A DNA stretch of 53,634 nt from Candidatus Bathyarchaeota archaeon (GCA_020346605.1 CP070784.1:1204335-1257968), one strand, 5' to 3'. Shown: positions 25,240-33,837, counted from the stretch's first letter. The notes: generated by a model from the letters alone, not told the origin. Translations and numbers: made by a program.

Positions 25240-25769
25240 TCCTTGCTGTAGACGTAAATACCGTCCAGGAACTTTCTGAGGTCTTTCCTCCTGATCTTGG
25301 TAGCTCGCTGGATGTTTGCGGCGGTCTGGGCCACCTCGTCGATGTCTATGCCCTCCACTATCACGTCCTCTCCCTCCACACGGACTTGGGCATCGCCCAC
25401 GATCTCCGCTTCCCTAGCGCGCCGCTCCCCGATGAAGTTCTGGATTGAGATGCGCTTCCCCTGGATCCTGACTGTGATGGGGAAGTGAATGAAGACCATC
25501 TTGAGCTTGTACGTGAACCCCTGAGTGACTCCCTTGACCATGTTGCCGACGTGGGCCACGATAGTGTTCACCAGGGACGCCTGGCTCTTCTTGGGGTTCA
25601 CCGCCCAGACTCTGAAGACGTCCTCCGCGTGCTCGATGTTGAGCCTGGCGTGGGTGAAGTCCTTCACAATACTGCCCCGCTCCCCGGCCACGGTAACCTT
25701 GCACCCGTTAAGGGTCAGCGTGACACCTTCGGGGATGGTGACCGTGTTTTCGACGATTGTAGCTGCCAT
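25236..25769 (-). CDS. rpl6: 50S ribosomal protein L6 (uL6)
   Basis: The 177-residue L6 has its two repeated alpha/beta domains: VTIPEGVTLTLNGCKVTVAGERGSIVKDF in the first and ITVRIQGKRISIQNFIGERRAREAEIVGD in the second. The C-terminal TKIRRKDLRKFLDGIYVY matches archaeal L6. It binds the sarcin-ricin loop region. Usual length and operon place. Confidence 0.95.
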   Translation of the reverse strand: MAATIVENTVTIPEGVTLTLNGCKVTVAGERGSIVKDFTHARLNIEHAEDVFRVWAVNPKKSQASLVNTIVAHVGNMVKGVTQGFTYKLKMVFIHFPITVRIQGKRISIQNFIGERRAREAEIVGDAQVRVEGEDVIVEGIDIDEVAQTAANIQRATKIRRKDLRKFLDGIYVYSKE

Positions 25770-25778
25770 GACTCACAC

Positions 25779-26162
25779 CTAGTAGACGTACGCGAGGACC
25801 CTTCCGCCCATGTTCTTGTCCTTGGCGTCTTCGTGGGACATTACTCCTTGAGACGTCGATACAATGAGTGTTCCCATGTCCCTGCTGGGGAGGAACCTCT
25901 TCTCGTATTTCTCAATACCCTTGACCTTCACGGAGAACCGGGGCCTCACGGCCTTGCAGTCGTTGATCCTGCCGAAGAGCTGGACGCGTAACTTTCCTTG
26001 GCGTCCGTCGTCGACGTACTCGATCTCCCCTATGTAACCCTTGGACTGGATGAGGCGGAGCACCCTGCCGACCAGATTCGAGGCGGGGCAGATGATACAC
26101 TCCTTCTTGTGCCTCTCCTCGTGGGCCAAGATCGTGTTCAGTGCGTTGACTAGTGGGTCCAT
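25779..26162 (-). CDS. rps8: 30S ribosomal protein S8 (uS8)
   Basis: The 127-residue protein has the S8 C-terminal signature [21 protein letters not shown] and the N-terminal [29 protein letters not shown]. Archaeal length. It lies 4 nt after S14 in spc order. Confidence 0.95.
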   Translation of the reverse strand: MDPLVNALNTILAHEERHKKECIICPASNLVGRVLRLIQSKGYIGEIEYVDDGRQGKLRVQLFGRINDCKAVRPRFSVKVKGIEKYEKRFLPSRDMGTLIVSTSQGVMSHEDAKDKNMGGRVLAYVY

Positions 26163-26166
26163 ATTA

Positions 26167-26322
26167 TCACCTATACTTCTTGAAACCGAGTTCCTCAGCG
26201 ATCTCCCTGAAGCACTGCCGGCAGATGTTGAGACCGTATCGCCTTATCAGGCCGTCGTAAGTGCCGCAGCGTGTACACTTCCTGCTGCCCTTGCCGTAGC
26301 CCCTCTCCTTCCTCTCACTCAA
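26167..26322 (-). CDS. rps14: 30S ribosomal protein S14 (uS14), zinc type
   Basis: This 51-residue zinc-binding S14 has CTRC (C16, C19) and CRQC (C34, C37). It begins [15 protein letters not shown] and ends [10 protein letters not shown]. The start TTG 26322 overlaps the last 8 nt of L5, which is the usual coupled arrangement. It lies between L5 and S8 as expected. Confidence 0.93.
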   Translation of the reverse strand: MSERKERGYGKGSRKCTRCGTYDGLIRRYGLNICRQCFREIAEELGFKKYR

Positions 26323-27061
26323 TTGGGAGTCCCACCTCTAGGCCGAACCTTTGCTTCATAAATTCGATTGCTTCGTCACGGGTCACACAGTGGCTGTGGC
26401 CCACTCTAGATCTGGCTCTGCGCCTCCGTGCGACGCGGTACCCTGGTTTCTCGACGGTCACCATGACGTCCATCCCGATGATGCCCAGTTGTGGGTCGTA
26501 CCTCTGACCGGGTATGTCGATGTGCTCCCTGATGCCGAAGGCGAAGTTACCGTGGGTATCGAAGCTCCGGGGATTGATCCTGTTCCTGATGGCGGCCAGA
26601 CTGTTCCTGAGGAACCTCTCGGCCCTCTCGCCTCTCAACGTTACCATACAGGAGATGGGTTCGTTCCTCCTGATGCCCCAAGTCCTGATAGTCTGTTTCG
26701 CGCGCCTGGTACAGGGCCTCTGGCCCGTGATATTCTCCAGGATTGTCATGGCCCTATCGAGAGGCTCACCGGACTCGCCGGCGGTGATGTTTACGACCAC
26801 CTTCCCGATCATTATTTCCCGTATGGAACGGGTACCGATGGGAGTCCTGCGTCTGGGTTTGACTTCGGCTTCTTCCTCTGGAGGCTTCTCGTCAGGCTCC
26901 TCGGCTTCTTCAGGCTCATCTGGCTCCTCTTCGGGCTCTATGGATGAAACGTCTTCCTCTGCAGGCGCTAGAGCCTTGGTCTCCTCGATTGTGATGTCGG
27001 CGTCTTTCGATTCTTCATGCGTTTCCGGCATAGATTCGTCAGTGGAAGGCGTCTCGTTCAA
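26315..27061 (-). CDS. rpl5: 50S ribosomal protein L5 (uL5) with acidic N-terminal extension
   Basis: The L5 core starts near residue 78 ([26 protein letters not shown]) and includes the [26 protein letters not shown] segment and [23 protein letters not shown]. The first ~75 residues are unusual: a Glu/Asp/Pro-rich, low-complexity stretch ([19 protein letters not shown] core). Typical archaeal L5 is about 170-180 residues; this has 248. No internal start with a good ribosome binding site removes the extension, and the codon frame stays open from ATG 27061, which lies 1 nt from S4e. L5 binds 5S rRNA. Confidence 0.93.
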   Translation of the reverse strand: MNETPSTDESMPETHEESKDADITIEETKALAPAEEDVSSIEPEEEPDEPEEAEEPDEKPPEEEAEVKPRRRTPIGTRSIREIMIGKVVVNITAGESGEPLDRAMTILENITGQRPCTRRAKQTIRTWGIRRNEPISCMVTLRGERAERFLRNSLAAIRNRINPRSFDTHGNFAFGIREHIDIPGQRYDPQLGIIGMDVMVTVEKPGYRVARRRRARSRVGHSHCVTRDEAIEFMKQRFGLEVGLPIE

Positions 27062-27062
27062 C

Positions 27063-27797
27063 TCACATGCCTCCGGGGAGCGATATCACCGGGGACTCGG
27101 TTCCCACTGCGAAAACATAACTCGCCAGGGTCCTGACGTCCTCGTTCTCCTGTGTCCTAATGGTTGCGGTCTTCTTGTCCCCGGGCTCAGGGCCGAGACC
27201 CATCATGATGCCGTGCTGGCCCTGAGACCTTCCGCCGGTGATGATTGCCCTGACACCCGGCTTGAACTCTATCCTATCGGTGACCTCTTGGTCAGGGAGG
27301 CTTATCTTCACTATGTCGTTGACGGCATACTCTCCTCCGCCGTCCTTCAATTGAACGTTCCTCCCGTCGTGGAGGTTGAGCTGGATCCTGCCGCCTTTCG
27401 TCGTGGTCTTTCCGACGATCCGGCAGAGCTTGAAATCGGCCTCCTGCTTGCTGATTGGATGTAGGATGAACCTTCCGCCGTGCCTGGGCAGGATCCTGAA
27501 ATACTGTTCGGCGTCTGGGATCTCCACGATGTCCATGAGGCCTACGGAGTACCGGGGGTCCTTCCTCCTCTTGCCGTCCACGAGGACTTTGCCCTGGTGG
27601 ACGAGCATCCTCGCCTCCTTGGATGTCACCGCGTACCCGAGGACGTCTCTTAGCACGACCGTGAGGGGCGTGGAGATCATCGAGGCGTGGGGCCCGGGCC
27701 TTGGCTTTACAGCCCAGGTCGCCTCCTTCCTGTGTATGGGCCAGAACGAGGGAGACAGATGCCTCTTCATGTGCCTTGTAGGACCCTTCTTTCCCAT
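27063..27797 (-). CDS. rps4e: 30S ribosomal protein S4e
   Basis: The 244-residue archaeal/eukaryotic S4e starts MGKKGPTRHMKRHLSPSFWPIHRKEATW. The S4-like RNA-binding domain (LTVVLRDVLGYAVTSKEARMLVHQGKVLVDGK) and the KOW domain (GVRAIITGGRSQGQHGIM) are both present. It is absent from bacteria. Placed between L24 and L5 as usual. Confidence 0.96.
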   Translation of the reverse strand: MGKKGPTRHMKRHLSPSFWPIHRKEATWAVKPRPGPHASMISTPLTVVLRDVLGYAVTSKEARMLVHQGKVLVDGKRRKDPRYSVGLMDIVEIPDAEQYFRILPRHGGRFILHPISKQEADFKLCRIVGKTTTKGGRIQLNLHDGRNVQLKDGGGEYAVNDIVKISLPDQEVTDRIEFKPGVRAIITGGRSQGQHGIMMGLGPEPGDKKTATIRTQENEDVRTLASYVFAVGTESPVISLPGGM

Positions 27798-27800
27798 CTC

Positions 27801-28190
27801 CTACTCAACCTCCCTCTTCGCCTCGTACCCCCGCCTGCTCAGGATTGCTTGCCTCCTTGCATCGTCGAGGGCCAGACGTGTGATCATGACGTTCTCGGGC
27901 CTGATGGGTATCTGGACTGTGGAGCCGTCCATCCTTGATCGGGCGACGCCCTCGATATAGATCTTACCCCGCCGGGAGTCGACCCGGAGGATTTTGCCCT
28001 CCGTGAGCTTCCTGTCACCCTTGGTGATTGTTACCGTGTCGTCCCGCCTCACAGGCATGGACCTAGCGCCGTGCTGGGCCTTGAGGACCGGGGACAGTGG
28101 AGAGGAGAGGAACTTCCTGCGGATGTGGTTGGGCGCGGTGTACCTCAGCTTCCTACTCTTCCTCGGCGTCCTTACTCCGCTTTTCTTCAT
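27801..28190 (-). CDS. rpl24: 50S ribosomal protein L24 (uL24)
   Basis: The start ATG 28190 (MKKSGVRTPRKSRKLRYTAP) is chosen because it lies 1 nt after the L14 stop, which is the pattern of the operon; an upstream in-frame extension lies inside L14. The KOW motif is at MPVRRDDTVTITKGDRKLTEGKILRVD. About 129 residues, usual for archaea. Confidence 0.94.
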   Translation of the reverse strand: MKKSGVRTPRKSRKLRYTAPNHIRRKFLSSPLSPVLKAQHGARSMPVRRDDTVTITKGDRKLTEGKILRVDSRRGKIYIEGVARSRMDGSTVQIPIRPENVMITRLALDDARRQAILSRRGYEAKREVE

Positions 28191-28191
28191 G

Positions 28192-28611
28192 TCAGACCAC
28201 CATCCTGGCGACTTGGTTAAGCCTGGGCCAGCGCTCCACTGCCTCCCTGGCAACCGGCCCTTTGACGTCGGAGCCCCTGATCTCGCCGTCTGGTGTGAGG
28301 ATGATGGCGGCGTTGTCGTCGAATTGGATCCAAGTTCCGTCCCTCCGGGGGTAGGGCTTTCTCTGGCGGATGACGACGGCGTTGAAGAGCTGGCGCCTCA
28401 TCTCGGGCGTTCCCTCCCTGCAGGAGACGATGAGCAGGTCTCCGACGCCTGCTTTGGGCAGCCTCCTGCGGCGGCCCTTGTACCCAACTACCTGTATGAG
28501 CTTGAGCTTCCTAGCGCCAGTGTTGTCAGCGCAGTCGATCATGCTACCCGTGACGAGGCCCGTGGTTATCCGGCGCCTCATCCTTATCCTGCGCTTTAGC
28601 CTCTTAGACAT
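28192..28611 (-). CDS. rpl14: 50S ribosomal protein L14 (uL14)
   Basis: L14 features are GSMIDCADNTGARKLKLIQVVGYKGRRRRLPKAGVGDLLIVSCREGTP and FDDNAAIILTPDGEIRGSDVKGPVAREAVERWPRL. The start MSKRLKRRIRMRRR at 28611 follows the S17 stop closely. About 139 residues. L14 contacts elongation factors and the small subunit. Confidence 0.95.
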   Translation of the reverse strand: MSKRLKRRIRMRRRITTGLVTGSMIDCADNTGARKLKLIQVVGYKGRRRRLPKAGVGDLLIVSCREGTPEMRRQLFNAVVIRQRKPYPRRDGTWIQFDDNAAIILTPDGEIRGSDVKGPVAREAVERWPRLNQVARMVV

Positions 28612-28615
28612 CCCG

Positions 28616-28924
28616 TCACGCCTCCTTCTCCACAACAACGAAGTTCTTTGTCTTGCTCAGGGGGCGGCACTCGGCGATCTTGACATTGTCTCCATTCCGC
28701 GCGTCTATGCACGGCGGGTTGTGGGCCGTGATCCTGCTGTTCATCCGGGCGTACCGCTCGTACTTTGGGAAGTACCTCGTGTACTCGATGCTGACAACGA
28801 CCGATTTCTGCATCCCATCGCTAACGACGATACCATCCATTACCTTACCCCTGACACTCAGTGTTCCGTGGAAGGGGCAGTTGACGTCTTCGCATTCCCT
28901 GTCGGGTCTCTTAAGACTGAGCAT
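28616..28924 (-). CDS. rps17: 30S ribosomal protein S17 (uS17)
   Basis: The 102-residue archaeal S17 has the OB-fold signature GKVMDGIVVSDGMQKSVVVSIEYTRYFPKYERYARMNSRITAHNPP and NGDNVKIAECRPLSKTKNFVVVE. The N-terminal CEDVNCPFHG is archaeal-specific. It follows the rnp1 gene by 8 nt. Confidence 0.95.
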   Translation of the reverse strand: MLSLKRPDRECEDVNCPFHGTLSVRGKVMDGIVVSDGMQKSVVVSIEYTRYFPKYERYARMNSRITAHNPPCIDARNGDNVKIAECRPLSKTKNFVVVEKEA

Positions 28925-28932
28925 GATCTATC

Positions 28933-29217
28933 TCACCATCTCCTCTTGAGTCTCCGCTTGACACGGTTCTCGGGCCTGCCAATGAGGGCCGCTCCGTCCA
29001 CCTCGATGTCTCCTTTCTCGAGGCTGAAGGCGAAGACCGCGTCTTTCTTTGCTATCCTGCGGGGTCTCCCGTCGCTCATGACTATGAGTGTGTTCCTCGT
29101 CTCGTCAACGACCTTCCCAGCGATGGAAGCGTTACTCGGGTTGCTATCGTCTAGGACTCTTACTTCAAGGCCGATGAGCTCGTGGAGTAGGACGTTCCTG
29201 TGTGTGACTGGGGTCAT
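28933..29217 (-). CDS. rnp1: Ribonuclease P protein component 1 (Rnp1/Rpp29)
   Basis: The 94-residue protein is the Sm-like Rpp29/Pop4 homologue: LLHELIGLEVRVLDDSNPSNASIAGKVVDETRNTLIV and IAKKDAVFAFSL, with a basic tail (RVKRRLKRRW). It helps RNase P RNA process tRNA 5' leaders, together with Rpp21. Its place between L29 and S17 is standard in archaea. The start overlaps L29's stop by 4 nt. Confidence 0.94.
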   Translation of the reverse strand: MTPVTHRNVLLHELIGLEVRVLDDSNPSNASIAGKVVDETRNTLIVMSDGRPRRIAKKDAVFAFSLEKGDIEVDGAALIGRPENRVKRRLKRRW

Positions 29218-29417
29218 TCCTCGAGCTCCTCCCTGTCGATTGTGAGGATGCGGGCGATGGCCTTTTTGATGGCCTTCACGCGCCCCGGGTTCTCCACAGA
29301 GCCCCCAGCGTGGACCATCGTCCTGATCTTAGACAGCTCCGTCCTGAGCTCATCCAGCCTCCTCGCCCTCTCCTCGGAGGACATGTCCCTTATCTCCTGG
29401 ATCCTCAGGATCGGCAA
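29214..29417 (-). CDS. rpl29: 50S ribosomal protein L29 (uL29)
   Basis: The 67-residue helical L29 starts MPILRIQEIRDMSSEERARRLDELRTELSKIRTM and continues GGSVENPGRVKAIKKAIARILT. It lies near the exit tunnel. It starts 3 nt after the S3 stop. Confidence 0.94.
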   Translation of the reverse strand: MPILRIQEIRDMSSEERARRLDELRTELSKIRTMVHAGGSVENPGRVKAIKKAIARILTIDREELEE

Positions 29418-29420
29418 CGC

Positions 29421-30521
29421 TCAGCCCTCCTCCGCGCTTGTCGAATCTTCAGACTCGACGGCTTCAGGCTCTTCTTTCTCCTTTTCTTCCTCGGGAGGTG
29501 CCGGCGCCGTTGTTTCCTCAGGCTCTACCGGTGCAACCAACTCTGAAGCTGAGTCTTTCTCAGCGCTGCCTTCGGGTTCAACTGTTCCATCGGGTTCGGG
29601 GGCCTGAGGTTCTACCTCGACTATTGGGGCCTCCTTTACCTCGTCCATCGTCCCGGGTTCCTCAGGCTCAACCTTTGGCTCTACAGATACTTCCGACTCA
29701 ACTGAGTCGACCGTTGAACTGCCTTCGGGTTCAGCTTCTTGATCTGGCTCAAGAGCTTGTGGTTCCACGTCCCCCGCAGGAGACTCCTTCACTTCGTCTT
29801 TAGCATCGGTTTCTTCGGGTACCGTCTCAGGCTCGATTATCTGCGCGAGGGCCTCTTCAGCAACGGGAGGTTCTGGTTCCACACCTGCGGGGAGTTCTAC
29901 CTCTTCTTCAGGGTACTCGATGACAGGTAAGCTATCCAAGCTGACCTTGTCTGGGAACCTTGATTCAGGAGGGACGATTGTGACGTTGATGCCAAACATC
30001 CCTTTCTTCTGCTTGACGTGTACGACGGCCTTCTTCACGTATTTAAGGGCGGGGTCTCCGGACTTTGGGACAAATCCCTCGCTAACCTTCTCGTATCGGG
30101 CCCTGTTGCTCCTCAGCGGACCCCTGATTACGACCTCGCAGCCGAGGGCTCCCGCCTCCATGGTCCTGTTGAGTGACCAGAAGACAGCCCTCCTGTAGTG
30201 GACTCCTCGCTCCAGGGCGTTGGCGATCCTCGCGGCCATGATTTGGGGGTTGAGCTCCGGGAACTCGACCTCGACGACAGTGATCTGGGGGTTCGAGAGG
30301 CCTAGCTCCTGTTCTAGACGCTCAGTGGCAGCCTTTATTGCCCTCCCCCTCTTTCCGATGACCCTCCCCGGCCTCATGGCGAAGAGGTTTATCTGGGCGC
30401 CCAGGGGCGTCTTCGTGAGAGTGATACCGCCATACCCGGCTTGCTCGTACTCGTCGGCGAGGAGCTCGTCGACTTTAACCTTCTCTATGTTATCCCTGAT
30501 GATCCGTTTGACAACCGACAT
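29421..30521 (-). CDS. rps3: 30S ribosomal protein S3 (uS3) with long acidic repeat tail
   Basis: Residues 1-203 are S3: KH domain with RPGRVIGKRGRAIKAATERLEQELG and C-terminal GALGCEVVIRGPLRSNRARYEKVSEGFVPKSGDPALKYV. Residues 204-366 form a 163-residue Glu/Pro/Asp-rich tail that is not part of the usual protein. It holds a tandem repeat of about 51 residues: DEVKESP at 242 and DEVKEAP at 293, each followed by VEPQA and EPEGS at matching places. Low-complexity, probably disordered. Start ATG overlaps the L22 stop. Confidence 0.94.
   Translation of the reverse strand: MSVVKRIIRDNIEKVKVDELLADEYEQAGYGGITLTKTPLGAQINLFAMRPGRVIGKRGRAIKAATERLEQELGLSNPQITVVEVEFPELNPQIMAARIANALERGVHYRRAVFWSLNRTMEAGALGCEVVIRGPLRSNRARYEKVSEGFVPKSGDPALKYVKKAVVHVKQKKGMFGINVTIVPPESRFPDKVSLDSLPVIEYPEEEVELPAGVEPEPPVAEEALAQIIEPETVPEETDAKDEVKESPAGDVEPQALEPDQEAEPEGSSTVDSVESEVSVEPKVEPEEPGTMDEVKEAPIVEVEPQAPEPDGTVEPEGSAEKDSASELVAPVEPEETTAPAPPEEEKEKEEPEAVESEDSTSAEEG
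29520..29798 (-). repeat. Intragenic tandem duplication (about 153 bp period) in rps3
   Basis: Two diverged copies of a 51-codon unit lie in the acidic tail of S3 (codons 242-292 and 293-about 334). Shared anchors are DEVKE, VEPQA and EPEGS. The divergence suggests an old duplication. Confidence 0.65.
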
Positions 30522-30982
30522 TAAATCTCCTCGACGGCGACCTCGATGTGAGTCAGGTGGTTAAAATAGGGCGATGAACGCCCGAACGCCCTGGGGATGT
30601 AGTTCTTCAGGACCCTGCCCCTGTGAGCCGCGATGTGGATGATCTTGAGCCGGTCCGTATACAGCCCCTTGAACTCGGCGTTGGCCTCGACCGATCTCAA
30701 TACCTTCAGGACCTCTCCGGCGGCCTTCTGGGGGAAGCGCCCCGCGTCGAAGCCCTGTACGCCCCTCCTGTGCGCCACCTTCTTCCTGTGGCGGAAGTAG
30801 GGTACAGGTTTCTTGAGCTCTATAACCTCTTGGAGCACGTCCTTCGCCCTCTCCAGCCTCATCCCCCTCAGGTACCTGCAGATCTCCCTCGTGGCCTTTG
30901 GGGATATCCTGAGATCCCTTCCGCTGGCTATCGCGGTCCGGTCTGGGTCGAGCCCTTGTATGGAGTACTTCCAGGACGGCAT
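30521..30982 (-). CDS. rpl22: 50S ribosomal protein L22 (uL22)
   Basis: The start ATG 30982 gives MPSWKYSIQGLDPDRTAIASGRDLRISPKATREIC, the usual archaeal N-terminus; longer in-frame starts would precede the predicted transcription start. The TATA box TTTTTATAAGG at 31015-31026 fits a start at about 30995. The C-terminal hairpin has RLKIIHIAAHRGRVLKNYIPRAFGR. L22 heads the second transcription unit of the ribosomal block because S19 is separated from it by the MFS gene. Confidence 0.94.
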   Translation of the reverse strand: MPSWKYSIQGLDPDRTAIASGRDLRISPKATREICRYLRGMRLERAKDVLQEVIELKKPVPYFRHRKKVAHRRGVQGFDAGRFPQKAAGEVLKVLRSVEANAEFKGLYTDRLKIIHIAAHRGRVLKNYIPRAFGRSSPYFNHLTHIEVAVEEI

Positions 30983-31014
30983 ATACGCACCGTACGCCGA
31001 CATAGAACATAAAT

Positions 31015-31026
31015 CCTTATAAAAAC
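31015..31026 (-). promoter_or_regulatory. TATA box of the L22-SecY transcription unit
   Basis: TTTTTATAAGG lies 33-44 nt before the L22 ATG. It shows that this half of the ribosomal block has its own promoter. Confidence 0.55.
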
Positions 31027-31142
31027 CTTTTCGAAGTGCCATTTCTCCCGTGAAATTCTGAGTAGTTACGACTGTAACTTTGGATGTTTTTCAGATTTAT
31101 TAAAAACATCAACAATCTAAATGGTTGTCCGATGGTGAGCGG

Positions 31143-32384
31143 ATGGGTTTAAGGGTGTTCTTCAGGAAGCATTTCGGCTTCATCAGTGGAAATTACCTAG
31201 TTCTGCTCGTTACCAAGTCGTATCCGAGAGCCGCCTACTTCCTCTACTACCCGTTCCGCCAGAAGTACTTCCTCCTCCTAGGAGGGTCCACTATGACCCT
31301 GGGATGGATGTCCGGGACCAGAAATTTTCTCAACTCTCTGGCCCAAGTGCCAGGAGGGTACTTCGCCGACAAAGTCGGCAGACGCAGGGTCCTCGTTCTG
31401 GGCCACTTCCTGACTGGCCTCGGCTGGATTTTTAGGGGGTTGGCCCCAGATTGGAAGTGGTTCTTCGCAGTGCAGATGTTTATGGCTGTTGTGTATTTTT
31501 ACAGGATAGCCGACGACGCAGCCATCATCGAGTCCCTCCCTCCTGAGAGCAGGGGAGTCGGCCTTACCATGATGAACATGGTCATAGGTATCGCCGGGCT
31601 CTTCAGCCCCGTAATAGGGGGGATATTTTTTGACATGTATGGCTCGTGGGCCCTCCGAATTTTTCTAATATTCTCGGGGGTTTTGGACATCACACAAGGT
31701 CTCGTCTTTGGCAGGTTCCTGAAGGAGACCTTGGTCCGAGACGGATCGGCAGAGGAGGAGGGCATTGATCTCGCTAAACATTTCATTGAGTCACTGAGAT
31801 CGGTTTCGGCGACCCTCAGCTGGATTGACAGCCCTCTGATCGGTCTGGTTGCCCTCAGCGCAATATACTCCTTCAGCGTGTCCGCGTCTCTACCCTTCCT
31901 CACCATATATGCCCTGGACTTCATCGGACTTCAGGGCGTCCAGTGGGGCTGGATAAACATGGCGCAGAGCATAGCCGTACTCGCACTGAGGATACCCATC
32001 GGCAAGTTTATCGACAGATACTCCAATAAAAAGCTCATAATCCTCGGCCTCATAGCGGAGGTTCTGTCTCTGACAGCGCTTACACGGATCCGAGGATTCT
32101 TGCCGATTCTTGCAGTGATCCTCGTCAACTCAGTCTTCTCTACCCTGACGAACCCCACTGTTCGGAAGCTCAGAGCAGACTACACGCCGAATGAGCGAAG
32201 AGGCAGGGTCGGCTCAGTGTTCTCACTCTTAAACAGCTTCTCCATGTTCTTCGGATCGATCATCGGAGGGTACATCTACGAGATCAGCCCCGTCTATCCT
32301 TTCATGGCAAGCGCCTTTTTCGAAGTGATCGGAGTTCTGATCGTCCTATTGATGGTATCCGATGCCGAGAAGAGAGAAAAATAG
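31143..32384 (+). CDS. MFS transporter inserted between L22 and S19
   Basis: The 413-residue major facilitator has about 12 TM helices. The MFS motif A is GGYFADKVGRRRVLVLG in the N-half; the C-half has a similar IPIGKFIDRYSNKKLIILG. The start ATG 31143 has GGTGAG just upstream; a TTG at 31125 is in frame but weaker. TATA-like TTTATTAAAA lies at about 31098. It is the only + strand gene within the ribosomal block and it converges on S19 with an 18-nt gap. It is distantly similar to the MFS genes at 38042-41867, especially in the FGFI.GN(Y/F)L start. Substrate unknown. Confidence 0.88.
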   Translation: MGLRVFFRKHFGFISGNYLVLLVTKSYPRAAYFLYYPFRQKYFLLLGGSTMTLGWMSGTRNFLNSLAQVPGGYFADKVGRRRVLVLGHFLTGLGWIFRGLAPDWKWFFAVQMFMAVVYFYRIADDAAIIESLPPESRGVGLTMMNMVIGIAGLFSPVIGGIFFDMYGSWALRIFLIFSGVLDITQGLVFGRFLKETLVRDGSAEEEGIDLAKHFIESLRSVSATLSWIDSPLIGLVALSAIYSFSVSASLPFLTIYALDFIGLQGVQWGWINMAQSIAVLALRIPIGKFIDRYSNKKLIILGLIAEVLSLTALTRIRGFLPILAVILVNSVFSTLTNPTVRKLRADYTPNERRGRVGSVFSLLNSFSMFFGSIIGGYIYEISPVYPFMASAFFEVIGVLIVLLMVSDAEKREK

Positions 32385-32402
32385 GTATACAAAAAAAGCT
32401 AG

Positions 32403-32792
32403 CTATTTGAGGGGGATGTACATTGAACTCCTTGAGGCACCTATACCCGGCCTTCCGTGGCGCACGGGCTTGTTGGTGATGGCGTACTCCCCCAGATAGT
32501 GGCCCACCTTCTTTATATCGATTTTAACCTCGATAAACTCTAGCCCGTTGAAGACGTGCACGGTCTTACCGATCATCTCGGGGAGGATGATGAGGTTCCT
32601 GGCGTGGGTCTTCACAGGCTTGTCTTCCGGCTGCGATGCCCGGATCTTCTCGATGACGATCCTCTGATCCTCAGTGATGCCTCTGCGGAGGCTTCGCCTC
32701 ATTCTCGACGGCAGCATGCGGATGAACTCGTCCATGGAGATGGCCTTGAGCTCCTCGACGCTGCGACCCCGGTAAAGGAAATCTTTAGGCAT
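32403..32792 (-). CDS. rps19: 30S ribosomal protein S19 (uS19)
   Basis: The 129-residue protein has the S19 core KTHARNLIILPEMIGKTVHVFNGLEFIEVKIDIKKVGHYLGEYAITNKPVRHG and archaeal N-terminal FLYRGRSVEELKAISMDEFIRMLPSR. It is the last gene of the L3-L4-L23-L2-S19 half of the block. Confidence 0.95.
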   Translation of the reverse strand: MPKDFLYRGRSVEELKAISMDEFIRMLPSRMRRSLRRGITEDQRIVIEKIRASQPEDKPVKTHARNLIILPEMIGKTVHVFNGLEFIEVKIDIKKVGHYLGEYAITNKPVRHGRPGIGASRSSMYIPLK

Positions 32793-32837
32793 ACGATCAC
32801 CACACTCAATATACGCCCTTTATTTAAGGAGTGCGGG

Positions 32838-33566
32838 CTAGCCCCTCCTCTGCCTCTTCTTTCGCCCAGAGTTCCTGGCCGCGATGAGACCTACCTTGGC
32901 CCCGGGTGGGGCGTTCCTGGAGACGGTTGTCGAGCTTCCTGGCCTCCTGTGGCGCCCTCCGCCGTGGGGGTGGGAAGCCGCAGTCATCTTGATGCCCTTT
33001 GTGACTGGGTATACTTGGCCTTTCGCCCTCTTCTTGTGGTGCTTCTCGCCAGCCTTCATGAAGGGCTTCTCCCTCCGACCGCCTCCGGAGACGACGCCGA
33101 TGGTTGCCCTGCAGTCGTTGCTCACTTGGACATTCCTCTTTGAGGGGAGCTTGAGGACGGTCTTGTCCGCCGAGTGGGAGACCACTATTGCGAAGCTCCC
33201 CGAGCTCCGTGCAATCCTGCCTCCATCACCGGGCCTGAGCTCGACGTTGCACACCATCGTGCTCTCGGGGATGAAGCCGACTGGGAGGACGTTGCCAACT
33301 CTCAGCGGGGCGTCGGGCCCGACGCTCACCGGCTGGTCGATGTGGACCCCCTCGGGGGCAGCAGCGTAGTATCCGACTCCTCCCTCCAGCTCGACGTAGA
33401 TCAGCGGGGCACCTCTCCCGGGCTCGTGGCGGAGGTCCTTCACGAAGCCATCAAGGCTCCCAGCCACGGGGCTAGGGTACTTGATGGTGGCAATCTTGCC
33501 TGTCTTTCTCGCCCTGAACGTGGGGGTTCCTCGGCCGCGCCTCTGGACTCTCAGCTTCTTACCCAT
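32838..33566 (-). CDS. rpl2: 50S ribosomal protein L2 (uL2)
   Basis: The 242-residue protein has DLRHEPGRGAPLIYVEL, the conserved PHGGGRHRRPGSSTTVSRNAPPGAKVGLIAARNSGRKKRQRRG C-terminus (contacts the peptidyl transferase centre), and typical length for archaea. It lies between S19 and L23. Confidence 0.96.
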   Translation of the reverse strand: MGKKLRVQRRGRGTPTFRARKTGKIATIKYPSPVAGSLDGFVKDLRHEPGRGAPLIYVELEGGVGYYAAAPEGVHIDQPVSVGPDAPLRVGNVLPVGFIPESTMVCNVELRPGDGGRIARSSGSFAIVVSHSADKTVLKLPSKRNVQVSNDCRATIGVVSGGGRREKPFMKAGEKHHKKRAKGQVYPVTKGIKMTAASHPHGGGRHRRPGSSTTVSRNAPPGAKVGLIAARNSGRKKRQRRG

Positions 33567-33576
33567 ATACTCACAC

Positions 33577-33837
33577 CTACAGTATTCCCAGCCTGATGGC
33601 TAGATCGGAGGCATCGAACTCCTCCGTGAGCTTGACGAAAGCCTTCTTCCTATTTTCCCTGCTTATCAGGGTGTTCACAGTCTCGACTTCGACGCCGTAG
33701 AGGTGACTGACGGCGCGAGAGATCTCGTGCTTGTTGGCCCGGCGGTCCACGATGAACACGAGCTTGTTCTCGTTCTCGATCATGTTGATGGAACGCTCCG
33801 TCATCAGCGGGAACAGGATCACCTCGTGGGGCTTCAT
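33577..33837 (-). CDS. rpl23: 50S ribosomal protein L23 (uL23)
   Basis: The 86-residue L23 has PLMTERSINMIENENKLVFIVDRRANKHEISRAVSHLYGVEVETVNTLISREN and ends ASDLAIRLGIL. It is a docking site for factors at the exit tunnel. The start overlaps the L4 stop by 4 nt. Confidence 0.95.
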   Translation of the reverse strand: MKPHEVILFPLMTERSINMIENENKLVFIVDRRANKHEISRAVSHLYGVEVETVNTLISRENRKKAFVKLTEEFDASDLAIRLGIL

